From Sulfitobacter undariae (GTDB taxonomy: Bacteria; Pseudomonadota; Alphaproteobacteria; Rhodobacterales; Rhodobacteraceae): 64,000 bases of DNA. Below, in pieces: positions 8,539 to 17,667 of the stretch. The notes beneath the pieces are model-generated. The model was not told where the DNA came from and ran no database searches. It saw nothing but the letters and a program-made list of their open reading frames with translations. The stretch is taken from NCBI RefSeq assembly GCF_014196805.1, contig NZ_JACIEI010000001.1:496001-560000 (forward strand). The letters run 5' to 3'. Numbering within the stretch: position 1 is the stretch's first letter; every line of letters starts with the position of its first letter. Position numbers and translations under genes: made by a program.

Positions 8539-9257
8539 GGGGCAAAGCCGTGTTTGGCAAAGATCGCAGCAGAGGCGGGCGTGGTCAGCCTATCCAGAAA
8601 GGCGCGGCCTTGGTCCGTCACTGCGGCGGCGGGATAGCGGATCGGGGCGTGGGCCTGCGCGGGGATGGTGTAAAGGATGCTCACCCGTGGTTCAGATAGG
8701 GCATCGGATGCATAGACCACGCCCAAGGGGGCCGCACCTTGGGCGACAAGGGCCAGTGCGGCGCGGACATTATCGGTTTCGGCCAGATGTGGTTCCAACG
8801 TTTCCCATGCTTTGGCATAGATCAGCCATTCTTTGGCATAGGCCCCTGCGGGGACCGCATCACGCTGCCCGATGGCCAGACGCCCGCCGTTCAGGGCAGC
8901 CAGCAGGGATTGATCAAAAGGCGGCACAAGGGGGGCTGCGTCTTTGGCGCCAACCACAACAAGCTGGCCACCGGCGATGTCACGCAGAGTGTCCGATTGG
9001 ATGGCGCCACGTGCGGCCAGCCAATTCGCCCAGTCGCGGTGCGCCAGAATGATGACATCTGCGGGGGCCCCTGCGGCGACCTGCCGTGCAAGCGTGCCGG
9101 AGCCTGCAAACGATATGGTAACCTCTGAGTCGTAAAGTGAGGCGATCTCGGTCAACGCGCCGCGCAGAGAGGCTGCCGCGAACACGGTCACGGGCTGCGC
9201 CTGAGCGGGCAGGGCAAGGCATATCAGAGTGGTGAGAAAAGTTAAAAACTGGCGCAT
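8535..9257 (-). CDS. modA: Molybdate ABC transporter periplasmic binding protein
   Basis: This is a 240-residue binding protein that delivers molybdate or tungstate to ModBC. A signal peptide (LTFLTTLICLALPAQAQ) is followed by the typical ModA start VTVFAAASLRGALTEIA. Family landmarks are FAGSGTLARQVAAGAPADV and, later, GQRDAVPAGAYAKEWL, all part of the oxyanion site. It is the first gene of the modABC operon. No ModE-type regulator gene is in view and I could not identify a ModE box in the 126-base gap upstream. Confidence 0.93.
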   Translation of the reverse strand: MRQFLTFLTTLICLALPAQAQPVTVFAAASLRGALTEIASLYDSEVTISFAGSGTLARQVAAGAPADVIILAHRDWANWLAARGAIQSDTLRDIAGGQLVVVGAKDAAPLVPPFDQSLLAALNGGRLAIGQRDAVPAGAYAKEWLIYAKAWETLEPHLAETDNVRAALALVAQGAAPLGVVYASDALSEPRVSILYTIPAQAHAPIRYPAAAVTDQGRAFLDRLTTPASAAIFAKHGFAP

Positions 9258-9383
9258 ATCATGGCGACTATCCGCGAAGCAGCACGGGCCTGCAAGTGGT
9301 TGGATACACAGGCTGGATTTCTTGACATTTTCTGTCTAGTAGGCATCAATAATTTGCATGTGGGTGGAGATCCCTGAGGACAT

Positions 9384-9854
9384 ATGGTTACGCAGTTACC
9401 GATTTCGTTGCATGGTGGCGCAAAAGGCAGCGCCCGCACCCAGTTCGCTGGGCTATGTTGGCGTGTCCGTCGCGGCAAGGTCCAGATATTGCTGATCACC
9501 TCCCGGCGACGCAAACGGTGGATCGTGCCCAAAGGTTGGCCAATGGAGGGTAAAACACCTGCGGAATGCGCGCTGACCGAGGCGTGGGAAGAAGCAGGGG
9601 TGATTGGTATCGCCAGCGACGCGTGTATCGGTGTTTATTCCTATGCCCGTGTGCGGGAGGGCAATGATAGTTTGCCGTGCCTTGCGATGCTGTATCCGCT
9701 TCAAGTGAAATCCCTGCAAAATGATTTTCCTGAAATGCGACAGCGCCGCCGCAAATGGGTATCGCGCAAAAAAGCCGCCAGAATGGTCGATCATATCGAA
9801 CTGAAAAAACTCATTCTCGGGTTTACACCGCCTGTTCAAGCGCTGGCCGCTTGA
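9384..9854 (+). CDS. Nudix hydrolase
   Basis: This protein of 156 residues is predicted to hydrolyse a nucleoside diphosphate linked to another moiety, possibly diphosphoinositol-like or Ap(n)A substrates as in the PKGWP subgroup. The motif WIVPKGWPMEGKT leads into a Nudix box ending ALTEAWEEAGV. Compared with the consensus Gx5Ex7REUxEExGU, the first Glu is Lys and the Arg is Thr, while the metal-binding EAWEE core is intact. A TTGACA at 9322-9327 could be its -35 element. It is divergent from modA. Confidence 0.83.
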   Translation: MVTQLPISLHGGAKGSARTQFAGLCWRVRRGKVQILLITSRRRKRWIVPKGWPMEGKTPAECALTEAWEEAGVIGIASDACIGVYSYARVREGNDSLPCLAMLYPLQVKSLQNDFPEMRQRRRKWVSRKKAARMVDHIELKKLILGFTPPVQALAA

Positions 9855-9912
9855 CCTTAGGTGCCTTGATGGGACATCTTGTTTAAAATCCGTCACTTCA
9901 GGGAATGAACAG

Positions 9913-10326
9913 ATGATCCGTTATTCGCTGCAATGTTGTCAGGGCCATGTCTTTGAAAGCTGGTTCCAATCTGCATCGGCCTTCGACAGTTTAACGTTGG
10001 CGGGGCATGTGACATGTTCTGTTTGTGGTGAGACGGATGTGAGCAAGGCTTTGATGGCGCCAACCGTCTGTCACGTCTCGGAAGGCGTTGAAACGAAAAC
10101 GCAAGACAAGCAAGCCGAGGCGATTGCCAAAATGCGCCAAGAGGTCGAAAAAAATGCGACCTATGTGGGCGGTGAGTTTGCCAAAAAAGCACGTGACATG
10201 CATGAGGGTCTTAGCTCTGAAACGTCGATTTACGGCGAAGCCAATTTGGCAGATGCGCGTGCGCTGATCGAAGACGGTATCCCTGTGATGCCATTACCCT
10301 TCAAGCCCAAACAAAAGCTACAATAG
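9913..10326 (+). CDS. DUF1178 family protein
   Basis: This is a 137-residue protein. The N-terminus has the family pattern MIRYSLQCCQGHVFESWF. A second Cys pair follows (CSVCGE), so the first 50 residues probably form a small zinc ribbon. The C-terminus carries the family's GEANLADARALIEDGIPVMPLP segment. DUF1178 is widespread in alphaproteobacteria and has no assigned function. It lies between a Nudix gene and an SDR gene with short gaps, so the three may be cotranscribed. Confidence 0.85.
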   Translation: MIRYSLQCCQGHVFESWFQSASAFDSLTLAGHVTCSVCGETDVSKALMAPTVCHVSEGVETKTQDKQAEAIAKMRQEVEKNATYVGGEFAKKARDMHEGLSSETSIYGEANLADARALIEDGIPVMPLPFKPKQKLQ

Positions 10327-10341
10327 CGCAAGGAAACAAAC

Positions 10342-10986
10342 ATGACAGTTGTGATTACAGGGGCGACACGCGGCATTGGCGCGGGGTTGGCGGCGCATTA
10401 TCGTGGGATCGGTAAAACGGTGATGGGCACAGGCCGCTCGCTGACGGCGGACATCACGTTGGATGTGACGCGGCCTTCCAGCCATACAGAAATGGCCGAA
10501 CAATTGGGCGACCGCGCCGTGGAGTTGCTGGTGTGCAATGCGGGGGTCTATTTGGATAGGGGCGATGAGATCGGCAATGGCTATGGTGTCGACATCTGGG
10601 CGCAAAGCTTTGCCACCAATGTGACGGGCGTGTTTCTAACGATAGAGGCGCTGCTGCCGCATTTGCGCCGTGCCCGTAACCCGCGCATTGCGATTATATC
10701 TTCGCAAATGGCCTCTTCTGAGCGCGCGCCGGGGGGGAGTTATATCTATCGGTCTTCCAAAGCGGCGGCGCTTAATCTGGGGCGGAATCTGGCTGCGGAT
10801 TTGAAATCCGAAGGGATCGCAGTGGGGATTTATCACCCCGGTTGGGTCCAAACCGACATGGGCGGCGAGACGGCAGAGATCACTGTGGCGGAGTCCGTTG
10901 CAGGATTGGCCGCGCGGTTTAAGGCGCTCAAGTTGGAAACCACAGGCTGTTTCGAGACATGGGATGGTCGTCCGCACGCCTACTGA
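10342..10986 (+). CDS. Short-chain dehydrogenase/reductase (CsgA-like)
   Basis: This is a 214-residue NAD(P)-dependent oxidoreductase with the classical Rossmann motif TGATRGIG, NAG (LLVCNAGVY), the catalytic Ser in IISSQMAS and the YRSSK active site. After the active site come the HPGWVQTDMGG loop and a short C-terminus, as in the CsgA-like subgroup. The substrate is unknown. It starts 15 bases after the DUF1178 stop, with AAGGAAA before the ATG. Confidence 0.85.
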   Translation: MTVVITGATRGIGAGLAAHYRGIGKTVMGTGRSLTADITLDVTRPSSHTEMAEQLGDRAVELLVCNAGVYLDRGDEIGNGYGVDIWAQSFATNVTGVFLTIEALLPHLRRARNPRIAIISSQMASSERAPGGSYIYRSSKAAALNLGRNLAADLKSEGIAVGIYHPGWVQTDMGGETAEITVAESVAGLAARFKALKLETTGCFETWDGRPHAY

Positions 10987-11046
10987 TCTTGCGTAACCTG
11001 CCGCGCTGGCGTAAACGCGGCGCGGAGTTATCAAGGCGAGGGTCTA

Positions 11047-12285
11047 ATGCCTGTATTGGTTATGAAATTCGGTGGCACATCTGTAGCCACTCTGGACCGC
11101 ATCCGTCGCGCGGCTAAGCGTGTGGGCGTGGAAGTGGCCAAAGGCTATGACGTGATTGTCATTGTCTCTGCCATGTCGGGCAAAACAAACGAGTTGGTCG
11201 GCTGGGTCGGTGAGACATCGCCGATGTATGACGCACGCGAATATGATGCGGTTGTATCTTCGGGTGAGAACGTCACGGCGGGGCTGATGGCGCTAACGTT
11301 GCAGGAAATGAACGTGCCTGCGCGCAGTTGGCAGGGCTGGCAAGTGCCGGTGAAGACAACTGATGCCCATGCCAACGCACGGATTGAAGAAATTCCACCA
11401 GAAAACATCACGGCGAAATTCGCGGAAGGCATGAAGGTTGCTGTGGTTGCGGGTTTCCAAGGGGTCAGCCCTGAGGGCCGTATCACCACACTGGGGCGCG
11501 GTGGTTCGGATACCACTGCTGTTGCTTTCGCTGCGGCCTTTGGTGCTGAGCGCTGTGATATCTACACGGATGTGGACGGGGTTTATACCACCGATCCGCG
11601 TGTCGAATCAAAGGCGCGCAAGCTGGACAAAATCTCGTTTGAGGAAATGCTGGAACTGGCTTCCCTTGGGGCGAAGGTTTTGCAGACGCGGTCGGTTGAA
11701 TTGGCGATGCGCTATAAGGTCAAGCTGCGCGTTTTGTCGAGTTTTGAAGAACAATCGGACGATGCTGGTACGCTCGTTTGCGATGAGGAGGAAATCATGG
11801 AAAGCAATGTGGTAGCGGGCGTGGCGTTCAGCCGCGATGAGGCGAAAATGACGCTGGTATCGGTTGCGGACCGCCCCGGCATCGCGGCAAGCATCTTTAC
11901 AGCGCTCAGCGAAGGCGGCGTGAATGTGGACATGATCGTTCAGAACATCGCCGAAGAAGGCCGCACGGACATGACATGGTCCTGCCCCGTGGATCAGGTG
12001 AAACGTGCTGATGCAGCGATGCAAAAGGCAGCTCAAGACGGTGTGATCAACTATGACGAGCTGATCGCAGACGAGGCTGTGGCCAAGGTTTCTGTGGTAG
12101 GTATCGGCATGCGCAGCCATACAGGCGTTGCGGCCAAGATGTTCAAAGTGCTGTCCGATGAAGGTGTGAACATCAAGGTGATCACCACCTCCGAGATCAA
12201 AATCAGTGTTCTGATTGATCGCAAATACATGGAGCTGGCTGTTCAGGCGCTGCATGATGCATTTGGTCTGGATAAAGTGGCTTAA
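11047..12285 (+). CDS. lysC: Aspartate kinase
   Basis: This 412-residue enzyme phosphorylates aspartate, the first step towards lysine, threonine and methionine. The kinase domain begins VLVMKFGGTSVA and contains the FQGVSPEGRITTLGRGGSD loop and the TDVDGVYTTDPR segment. Two ACT domains follow (about residues 265-410), with ADRPGIAASIFTALSEGGV as the first ligand loop; they normally mediate lysine/threonine feedback. Length and domain order match the LysC-alpha type. An intrinsic terminator follows closely. Confidence 0.96.
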   Translation: MPVLVMKFGGTSVATLDRIRRAAKRVGVEVAKGYDVIVIVSAMSGKTNELVGWVGETSPMYDAREYDAVVSSGENVTAGLMALTLQEMNVPARSWQGWQVPVKTTDAHANARIEEIPPENITAKFAEGMKVAVVAGFQGVSPEGRITTLGRGGSDTTAVAFAAAFGAERCDIYTDVDGVYTTDPRVESKARKLDKISFEEMLELASLGAKVLQTRSVELAMRYKVKLRVLSSFEEQSDDAGTLVCDEEEIMESNVVAGVAFSRDEAKMTLVSVADRPGIAASIFTALSEGGVNVDMIVQNIAEEGRTDMTWSCPVDQVKRADAAMQKAAQDGVINYDELIADEAVAKVSVVGIGMRSHTGVAAKMFKVLSDEGVNIKVITTSEIKISVLIDRKYMELAVQALHDAFGLDKVA

Positions 12286-12343
12286 ACAGCCGTTGTAGAA
12301 GATAAGCCAGCTTCCGCACGGTTTGCGGGGAGGTGGCGCTTAG

Positions 12344-12379
12344 GGGCTCCCATTGTTGAAATGGGGGCCCTTTGTTTTT
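12344..12379 (+). terminator. Intrinsic terminator of lysC
   Basis: An 11-base-pair stem (GGGCTCCCATT at 12344-12354, AATGGGGGCCC at 12360-12370, one G-U pair) with a five-base loop is followed by TTTGTTTTT. It lies 59 bases past the lysC stop. Confidence 0.85.
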
Positions 12380-12706
12380 CATGAGCTTGAACTCATCGCT
12401 CTGCGAAAAAAGCGTTAAACTGTCTTTTGAGTTAAGAATTTGTTCATCTAGTTTTCCAATAACCAACGTGGAATTTGATTGGGATTGTGGGTGAGCAGAG
12501 CAGGCGCGTGCCGAGCAAGCGGATAAACTGGCAGGGAATGGCCGGACTGTAGTGGCGCAAGGGGGCAGGGTAGGTTGCTTTTGCGGCCTTTTCAGGCAGT
12601 GACCTGCCGCAAATCTTGTGTGACCGAGGGTAATTGCATTCTGACGTTTCGCTCCCCCTATTCGATGGTGTAAGTATACTTCAAAGAAGTCGGGGAGGCG
12701 GGCAGA
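12380..12706 (+). other. Intergenic leader region upstream of ptsP
   Basis: No gene is seen in this stretch. It holds a structured element at 12580-12613: TTTGCGG pairs with CCGCAAA, and an inner CAGG/CCTG stem sits on the same axis. Being ~100 bases ahead of the ptsP start it could be part of the mRNA leader. A strong Shine-Dalgarno-like GGGGAGGCGGG sits just before the ATG at 12707. No promoter boxes are convincing. Confidence 0.35.
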
Positions 12707-14947
12707 ATGCCAGAACGCACAGAAAGTGACAGTCGCAAGCTGCTTGGGCGGTTGCGCGATGCCATGGCGACGGATGATGCGGGACAGGCGCGGTTAGACA
12801 AGATTACGCACCTTATCGCCACCTCGATGGGGTGTGAGGTTTGTTCGATCTATCTGTTCCGCGATGAAGACACGCTGGAGCTGTGTGCGACCGAGGGTTT
12901 GAACAAAGACGCGGTACACCAGACACGCATGAAGATGGGTGAAGGTCTGGTGGGGCGTGTGGCCAAGCAGCGGCGTGTGATCAACACGCCCGACGCGCCG
13001 CAAGCCAAAGGTTTCCGTTATATGGAGGAAACGGGCGAGGAGCTTTTCTCGAGTTTCCTCGGGGTGCCGATCCAGCGGTTGGGCGATACGTTGGGCGTGC
13101 TGGTTGTGCAGTCCAAAATCGCACGCGAATTCAACACGGATGAGGTTTACGCACTAGAAGTTGTCGCCATGGTTTTGGCCGAGATGACCGAGCTGGGTGT
13201 TTTTGTTGGTGAAGGTGCGGCCATGTCTGCGCTGCACAGCCAACCTGTGATGTTGCGCGGCACCATCGCGCAAGACGGCGTGACGGAAGGCCATATCTGG
13301 CTGCACGAGCCGCGGGTGGTTGTTTCTAACCTGATTGCAGATGATCCTGAACGTGAGGCACAGCGCCTGATTGAGGCGGTGGATACGCTGCGGTTAAGTG
13401 TGGATCAGATGATGACAATGTCGCTGGGCGATAAAGACCAGCAGGAAGTCATTGAAACCTATCGCATGTTTGCCAACTCCAAAAGCTGGATGCAACGGAT
13501 GCAGGCGGATATCACGCAGGGCCTGTCTGCGGAAGCGGCGGTTGAAAAAGAGCAATCTCTGGCGCGGTCACGGATCGGGAAATCTGCGGATACCTACATG
13601 CGCGAAAGGATGAGCGATCTGGATGACTTGTCCAACCGCTTGCTGCGCATCCTGACGGGGCAGGGCAAAGACACAGGCGCCGAGATGCCCTCGGATCCGA
13701 TCCTTGTGGCGCGTAACATCGGGCCTGCGGAGTTGCTGGAATACGGGCGTTCGCTGCGCGGTATCATTTTGGAACAAGGGTCGGTGGGGTCACATGCGGC
13801 GATTGTCGCACGGGCGCTGGCGATACCGTTGATTGTGCACGCCGCTCGGATCACCAACGAAGCCCTGAACGGCGATCACGTGATGATCGACGGCGAACAG
13901 GGGCTTGTGCATCTGCGCCCTGAAGACGCGGTCGCGACAGCCTTTCGTGACAAAATCGCCATGCAGGCGGCGGCGCAGGAGCGCTATGCCTCGATCCGCG
14001 ATGTGGCTGCCGAGACAAGATGCGGTGCAGTCATCGGGATGCATATGAATGCAGGGCTGATGGCTGATTTGCCGTCGCTGGAGAGTTCGGGCGCTGAGGG
14101 TGTTGGGCTGTTCCGCACGGAGTTGCAATTTTTGGTACGCAACCAGATGCCGCGCCGCAATGAGTTGAGCGTGCTTTATCGGCGAGTTCTGGATGCCGCT
14201 CAGGGCAAACGTGTGGTGTTTCGCACGCTTGATATCGGCTCGGACAAAGTGCTGCCGTATATGAAGCCCAACGACGAACCCAATCCTGCTTTGGGCTGGC
14301 GGGCCATTCGCGTGGGGCTGGATAAACCGGGTATCATGCGGATGCAGCTACAAGCGCTGTTTCGGGCCGCAAATGGCGGGCCGCTGACGGTGATGTTTCC
14401 CTTTGTCGCGCAGTTTGAGGAATACCGTGCAGCACGCGAAGAGGTAAATAAAACCTTGGCACGCGAAGCGAAGCTGGGGCATAAACTGCCGTCTTCTATT
14501 GAAGTGGGAGCGATGCTTGAGACGCCGAGTCTGGCCTATGCGCCTGATAAATTCTTTGAGGAAGTTGATTTTATCTCTATCGGGGGCAATGATCTCAAGC
14601 AGTTCTTTTTCGCCGCTGACAGAGAGAACGAGCGCGTGCGCAAACGCTATGACACGCTTAACGTCAGCTTTCTGACTTTCCTTGAGAATATCGTGAAACG
14701 GTGTGATTCCAGTGGGACACCGATCTCATTTTGTGGCGAGGATGCAGGGCGTCCTGTAGAGGCGCTTTGTTTTGCTGCAATCGGGTTGCGGACGCTTTCC
14801 ATGCGGCCTGCGTCAATCGGGCCAGTAAAAAGCCTGCTACGGCGGTGTGATCTGAATGAAGTCTATCAGGTGATAGAGGCGGCACGTGACCGCGGTGACA
14901 TGTCTGTACGCGGGGCAGTGATGGAATACTTGCGCGATCAATTCTGA
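12707..14947 (+). CDS. ptsP: PtsP, GAF-containing enzyme I of the nitrogen PTS
   Basis: This 746-residue phosphotransferase takes phosphate from PEP and passes it to NPr, starting the regulatory PTS-Ntr chain. Residues 1-165 form a GAF domain (MGCEVCSIYLFRDED, MGEGLVGRVA). Then follows the EI N-terminal domain with the phospho-His in GSVGSHAAIVARAL. The C-terminal TIM barrel has GVGLFRTELQFL and the motif FISIGGNDLKQF. In the canonical motif GTNDL the Thr is the usual residue, and here it is Gly. Length is typical. NPr and EIIA-Ntr genes are not in the window. A hairpin with a T-run lies 110 bases downstream. Confidence 0.94.
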   Translation: MPERTESDSRKLLGRLRDAMATDDAGQARLDKITHLIATSMGCEVCSIYLFRDEDTLELCATEGLNKDAVHQTRMKMGEGLVGRVAKQRRVINTPDAPQAKGFRYMEETGEELFSSFLGVPIQRLGDTLGVLVVQSKIAREFNTDEVYALEVVAMVLAEMTELGVFVGEGAAMSALHSQPVMLRGTIAQDGVTEGHIWLHEPRVVVSNLIADDPEREAQRLIEAVDTLRLSVDQMMTMSLGDKDQQEVIETYRMFANSKSWMQRMQADITQGLSAEAAVEKEQSLARSRIGKSADTYMRERMSDLDDLSNRLLRILTGQGKDTGAEMPSDPILVARNIGPAELLEYGRSLRGIILEQGSVGSHAAIVARALAIPLIVHAARITNEALNGDHVMIDGEQGLVHLRPEDAVATAFRDKIAMQAAAQERYASIRDVAAETRCGAVIGMHMNAGLMADLPSLESSGAEGVGLFRTELQFLVRNQMPRRNELSVLYRRVLDAAQGKRVVFRTLDIGSDKVLPYMKPNDEPNPALGWRAIRVGLDKPGIMRMQLQALFRAANGGPLTVMFPFVAQFEEYRAAREEVNKTLAREAKLGHKLPSSIEVGAMLETPSLAYAPDKFFEEVDFISIGGNDLKQFFFAADRENERVRKRYDTLNVSFLTFLENIVKRCDSSGTPISFCGEDAGRPVEALCFAAIGLRTLSMRPASIGPVKSLLRRCDLNEVYQVIEAARDRGDMSVRGAVMEYLRDQF

Positions 14948-15056
14948 TCTTGAGACCTATATTCAGACCGTTATCCCGCTAATTTGCTTGCAGATTCTCT
15001 GGACAATCGAGGGAATAAAGATTTAGCTGTACCCGTAGGCCGAAACGGTCACTGCT

Positions 15057-15093
15057 CTGACAGGTGGGAGAACCTGTCAGGGTGTTTTTATTT
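15057..15093 (+). terminator. Terminator-like hairpin in the leader of the TRAP binding-protein gene
   Basis: A perfect 9-base-pair stem (CTGACAGGT 15057-15065, ACCTGTCAG 15072-15080) with a six-base loop is followed by GGTGTTTTTATTT. It ends 13 bases before the start codon at 15107 and directly abuts the ribosome-binding site. It may terminate ptsP transcription, or it may be an attenuator or stabilising leader element for the binding-protein gene. Confidence 0.65.
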
Positions 15094-15106
15094 CAGGGAG
15101 GTACGA

Positions 15107-16198
15107 ATGGATCGTCGTTCTTTTATTAAACGTGCAGGTGTTGCCGGTGTTGGTGCAACAGCCGCAACTCTTGCAAGCCCCGCCCTTGCACAGGGTAACA
15201 TCACATGGCGCATGGTAACCACATGGCCAAAGAATTTCCCGGGTCTGGGTGTCGGTGCACAGCGTCTGGGTGACCGTATCACAGCCGCTTCTGGTGGCCG
15301 CCTGACAGTTCAGGTTTATTCCGCTGGTGAGCTGGTGCCGCCACTGCAATCGCTGGACGCTGTTATTGATGGCACTGCCGAGATGAGCCACGGTGCGGCC
15401 TATTACTGGCAGAACAAATCACCTGCTTTGTCATTCTTCACAGGCGTGCCTTATGGTATGACCACACCAGAGCTGACAGCATGGATGCGCTATCTGGGCG
15501 GTCAGGAAATCTGGGACGAAGTATACGACCAGTTTGGTGTTCAGGGTTTCCTTTCGGGGAACACAGGCACGCAAGCGGGTGGTTGGTTCAAGAATGAAAT
15601 CAACAGCGTAGAAGACCTGAAAGGCGTGCGTTTCCGTACACCTGGCCTTGGTGGTCGCGTGTGGGAAAAACTGGGCGCCACAGTGACAAACATGGCTGCT
15701 GGTGAAATCTTCCAAGCGTTGCAGTCTGGCACATTGGATGCGGCAGAATTTGTTGGTCCGTACAACGATCTGGCACTTGGCTTCCATCAGGTTGCGAAGA
15801 ACTACTACATGCCGAGCTTTGTTGAATCTGGTCTGGCGACAGAACTGGTGGTGGATAAAGCCAAGTACCAAGCGCTGCCAGAAGATCTGCAAGCCATCGT
15901 AAAAGACATCTGTCAGGCGGAATACGATCAGGTTGCGGCAGATTTCTATGCCAATGACCCACGCGCCTTGCGCACATTGGTTAACGATCACGGCGTACAG
16001 GTTCGCAACTTCCCTGATGATGTGATGGCGGCGGGTGCTGTAGCATCCCAAGAGGTGATTGACGAACTGCGCGACAGCAGCGATCCGCTGGTGCAAAAAG
16101 TGACCGAGAGCTTCCTTGAAGGTCTGTCGCTTGTGCGTGAGCGTACAGAAAAGATCGACTTGCCCTACCAAGCGGCGCGTCAGAAGCACCTTAAGTAA
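15107..16198 (+). CDS. TRAP transporter substrate-binding protein, TakP-like
   Basis: This is a 363-residue periplasmic binding protein. The N-terminus has a twin-arginine-like signal (MDRRSFIKRAGVAGVGATA, cut after ALA-Q). Mature sequence begins ITWRMVTTWPKNFPGL, characteristic of TakP from Rhodobacter, which binds 2-keto acids such as pyruvate. The RFRTPGLGGRVWEKLGA segment supplies the TRAP-family Arg that clamps a carboxylate, and GTLDAAEFVGPYND lines the site. The start at 15107 has GGGAGG upstream; the earlier in-frame ATG at 14984 would bury the signal. It is convergent with the permease pair 16276-18230, which is the likely partner and shares a bidirectional terminator with it. Confidence 0.9.
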   Translation: MDRRSFIKRAGVAGVGATAATLASPALAQGNITWRMVTTWPKNFPGLGVGAQRLGDRITAASGGRLTVQVYSAGELVPPLQSLDAVIDGTAEMSHGAAYYWQNKSPALSFFTGVPYGMTTPELTAWMRYLGGQEIWDEVYDQFGVQGFLSGNTGTQAGGWFKNEINSVEDLKGVRFRTPGLGGRVWEKLGATVTNMAAGEIFQALQSGTLDAAEFVGPYNDLALGFHQVAKNYYMPSFVESGLATELVVDKAKYQALPEDLQAIVKDICQAEYDQVAADFYANDPRALRTLVNDHGVQVRNFPDDVMAAGAVASQEVIDELRDSSDPLVQKVTESFLEGLSLVRERTEKIDLPYQAARQKHLK

Positions 16199-16221
16199 TA
16201 AGCTTCCAAAGCTGAAAACGA

Positions 16222-16253
16222 AAAGGCCCGGCATCACTGCCGGGCCTTTTTTG
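16222..16253. terminator. Bidirectional intrinsic terminator
   Basis: A 10-base-pair stem (AAGGCCCGGC / GCCGGGCCTT) with loop ATCACT is followed by T-runs on both strands. It separates the convergent TRAP binding-protein and TRAP permease genes. Confidence 0.9.
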
Positions 16254-16275
16254 TATCTATCTATGGTTAGGGCCT

Positions 16276-17667
16276 TTAGCCCGAGATCACACTGGGCAGC
16301 CATGTCACGATACCCGGGAAGGCAAAGAGCAGGCCGATGGCGATGACTTGCAAGATCACAAAGGGCAACACGCCTTTGTAGATCGCCGATGTAGGCAAGT
16401 CGGCAGGGGCCACGCCGCGCAGATAGAACAGCGCAAAGCCGAAAGGCGGCGTCAGGAACGAGGTTTGCAGGTTCACACCCACAATCACACCCAGCCAAAC
16501 CGGATCAACATCCAGCGCCAGCAAGATTGGTGCGGTGATCGGGATCACGATGAAGATGATTTCGAATGTATCGAGGATAAAGCCAAGCACAAACATGATC
16601 AGCATCACAACTGCCACCGCCATCAGCGTACCGCCGGGGAGGTTGGACAGGAATTCATGCACCAGATTATCACCGCCCATCAGGCGGAACACGACCGAGA
16701 ACACAGACGCACCCAGCAGGATGATGAACACCATCGAGGTGATGGTTGCCGCAGCAATTGCCGTTTCGCGCAGGATATTGAAGGATAAACGCCAGCGCAG
16801 CGCGGCAAGAACCATGGAGCCAACGGCCCCAACTGAGGCGGCCTCGGTCGGAGTGGCGATGCCGCCAAGGATGGAACCCAGAACCGAAAGGATCAACAGG
16901 AGAGGGGGCAAGAGCGACACCACAACTTCGCGCATGAGGTCTTTCTTTTCATCCTCAGGGACGGGTGTTGCAGGGCAGCTTTCGGGATCGGTGATGGCTT
17001 TGAAAATGACGTAGGACATATAGAGGGCGACCAGCATGAAGCCCGGCAGAATGGCCCCTGCAAATAGATCACCAACAGAGACGGCGGTGGGGGCAAAGTT
17101 GCCTTTGGCCATTTGTACCTGCGAGTTGATGCCAGACAGCATATCACCCATAAAGATCAGCACTGTGGAGGGGGGGATGATCTGGCCCAATGTACCGCTG
17201 GCGCAGATCACGCCTGTTGCCATTTTGGGATCATATCCAGCGCGCAGCATGGCAGGCAGCGAGATCAGGCCCATGGTGACCACTGTGGCCCCGACAACCC
17301 CTGTAGAGGCCGCAAGCAACGCGCCCACGATGATCACCGACATGCCCAGACCGCCGCGCATATTGCCAAACAGTTTGCCCATGGTCAGCAGCAATTGCTC
17401 GGCGATGTTAGATCGCTCTAGCATCACCCCCATAAAGATAAACAGGGGCACTGCGACCAGCACTTCGTTGGTCATAAAGCCGATATAGCGGTTCGGCAGA
17501 GCGCCAAAGTTGGACGGATCGAACACGCCAAAGAACATGCCCACTGCGCCGAACATCAAAGAGACGCCTGCCAGTGTGAAGGCAACTGGAAAGCCCAGCA
17601 GCAAAAAGCCGATGATCCCGAAGAACATCAGACCGGCGAGAAGTTCTCCCAATAGGACTGGATCCAT
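16276..17667 (-). CDS. TRAP transporter large permease (DctM/TakM type)
   Basis: This is a 463-residue inner-membrane subunit, the ion-coupled channel of a TRAP importer, with about 12 hydrophobic segments. Family marks are GMSVIIVGALLAASTGVVGA near residue 110, GTLGQIIPPSTVLI, and near the C-terminus NLQTSFLTPPFGFALFYLRG. A polar loop (CPATPVPEDEKKDLMRE) sits mid-protein. Its start overlaps the stop of the small permease by one base (TAATG). The TakP-like protein at 15107-16198 is the obvious partner. Confidence 0.92.
   Translation of the reverse strand: MDPVLLGELLAGLMFFGIIGFLLLGFPVAFTLAGVSLMFGAVGMFFGVFDPSNFGALPNRYIGFMTNEVLVAVPLFIFMGVMLERSNIAEQLLLTMGKLFGNMRGGLGMSVIIVGALLAASTGVVGATVVTMGLISLPAMLRAGYDPKMATGVICASGTLGQIIPPSTVLIFMGDMLSGINSQVQMAKGNFAPTAVSVGDLFAGAILPGFMLVALYMSYVIFKAITDPESCPATPVPEDEKKDLMREVVVSLLPPLLLILSVLGSILGGIATPTEAASVGAVGSMVLAALRWRLSFNILRETAIAAATITSMVFIILLGASVFSVVFRLMGGDNLVHEFLSNLPGGTLMAVAVVMLIMFVLGFILDTFEIIFIVIPITAPILLALDVDPVWLGVIVGVNLQTSFLTPPFGFALFYLRGVAPADLPTSAIYKGVLPFVILQVIAIGLLFAFPGIVTWLPSVISG

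Noticed and set aside
7328..9052. A 574-codon plus-strand frame across modCBA.
   Set aside because: It is antisense to three clear genes (modC, modB, modA) and is rich in Ala, Arg and Gln with no recognisable motif.
14984..15106. Starting the TakP-like protein at 14984.
   Set aside because: The extra 41 residues precede the twin-arginine signal and would bury it; the ATG at 15107 has a strong ribosome-binding site.
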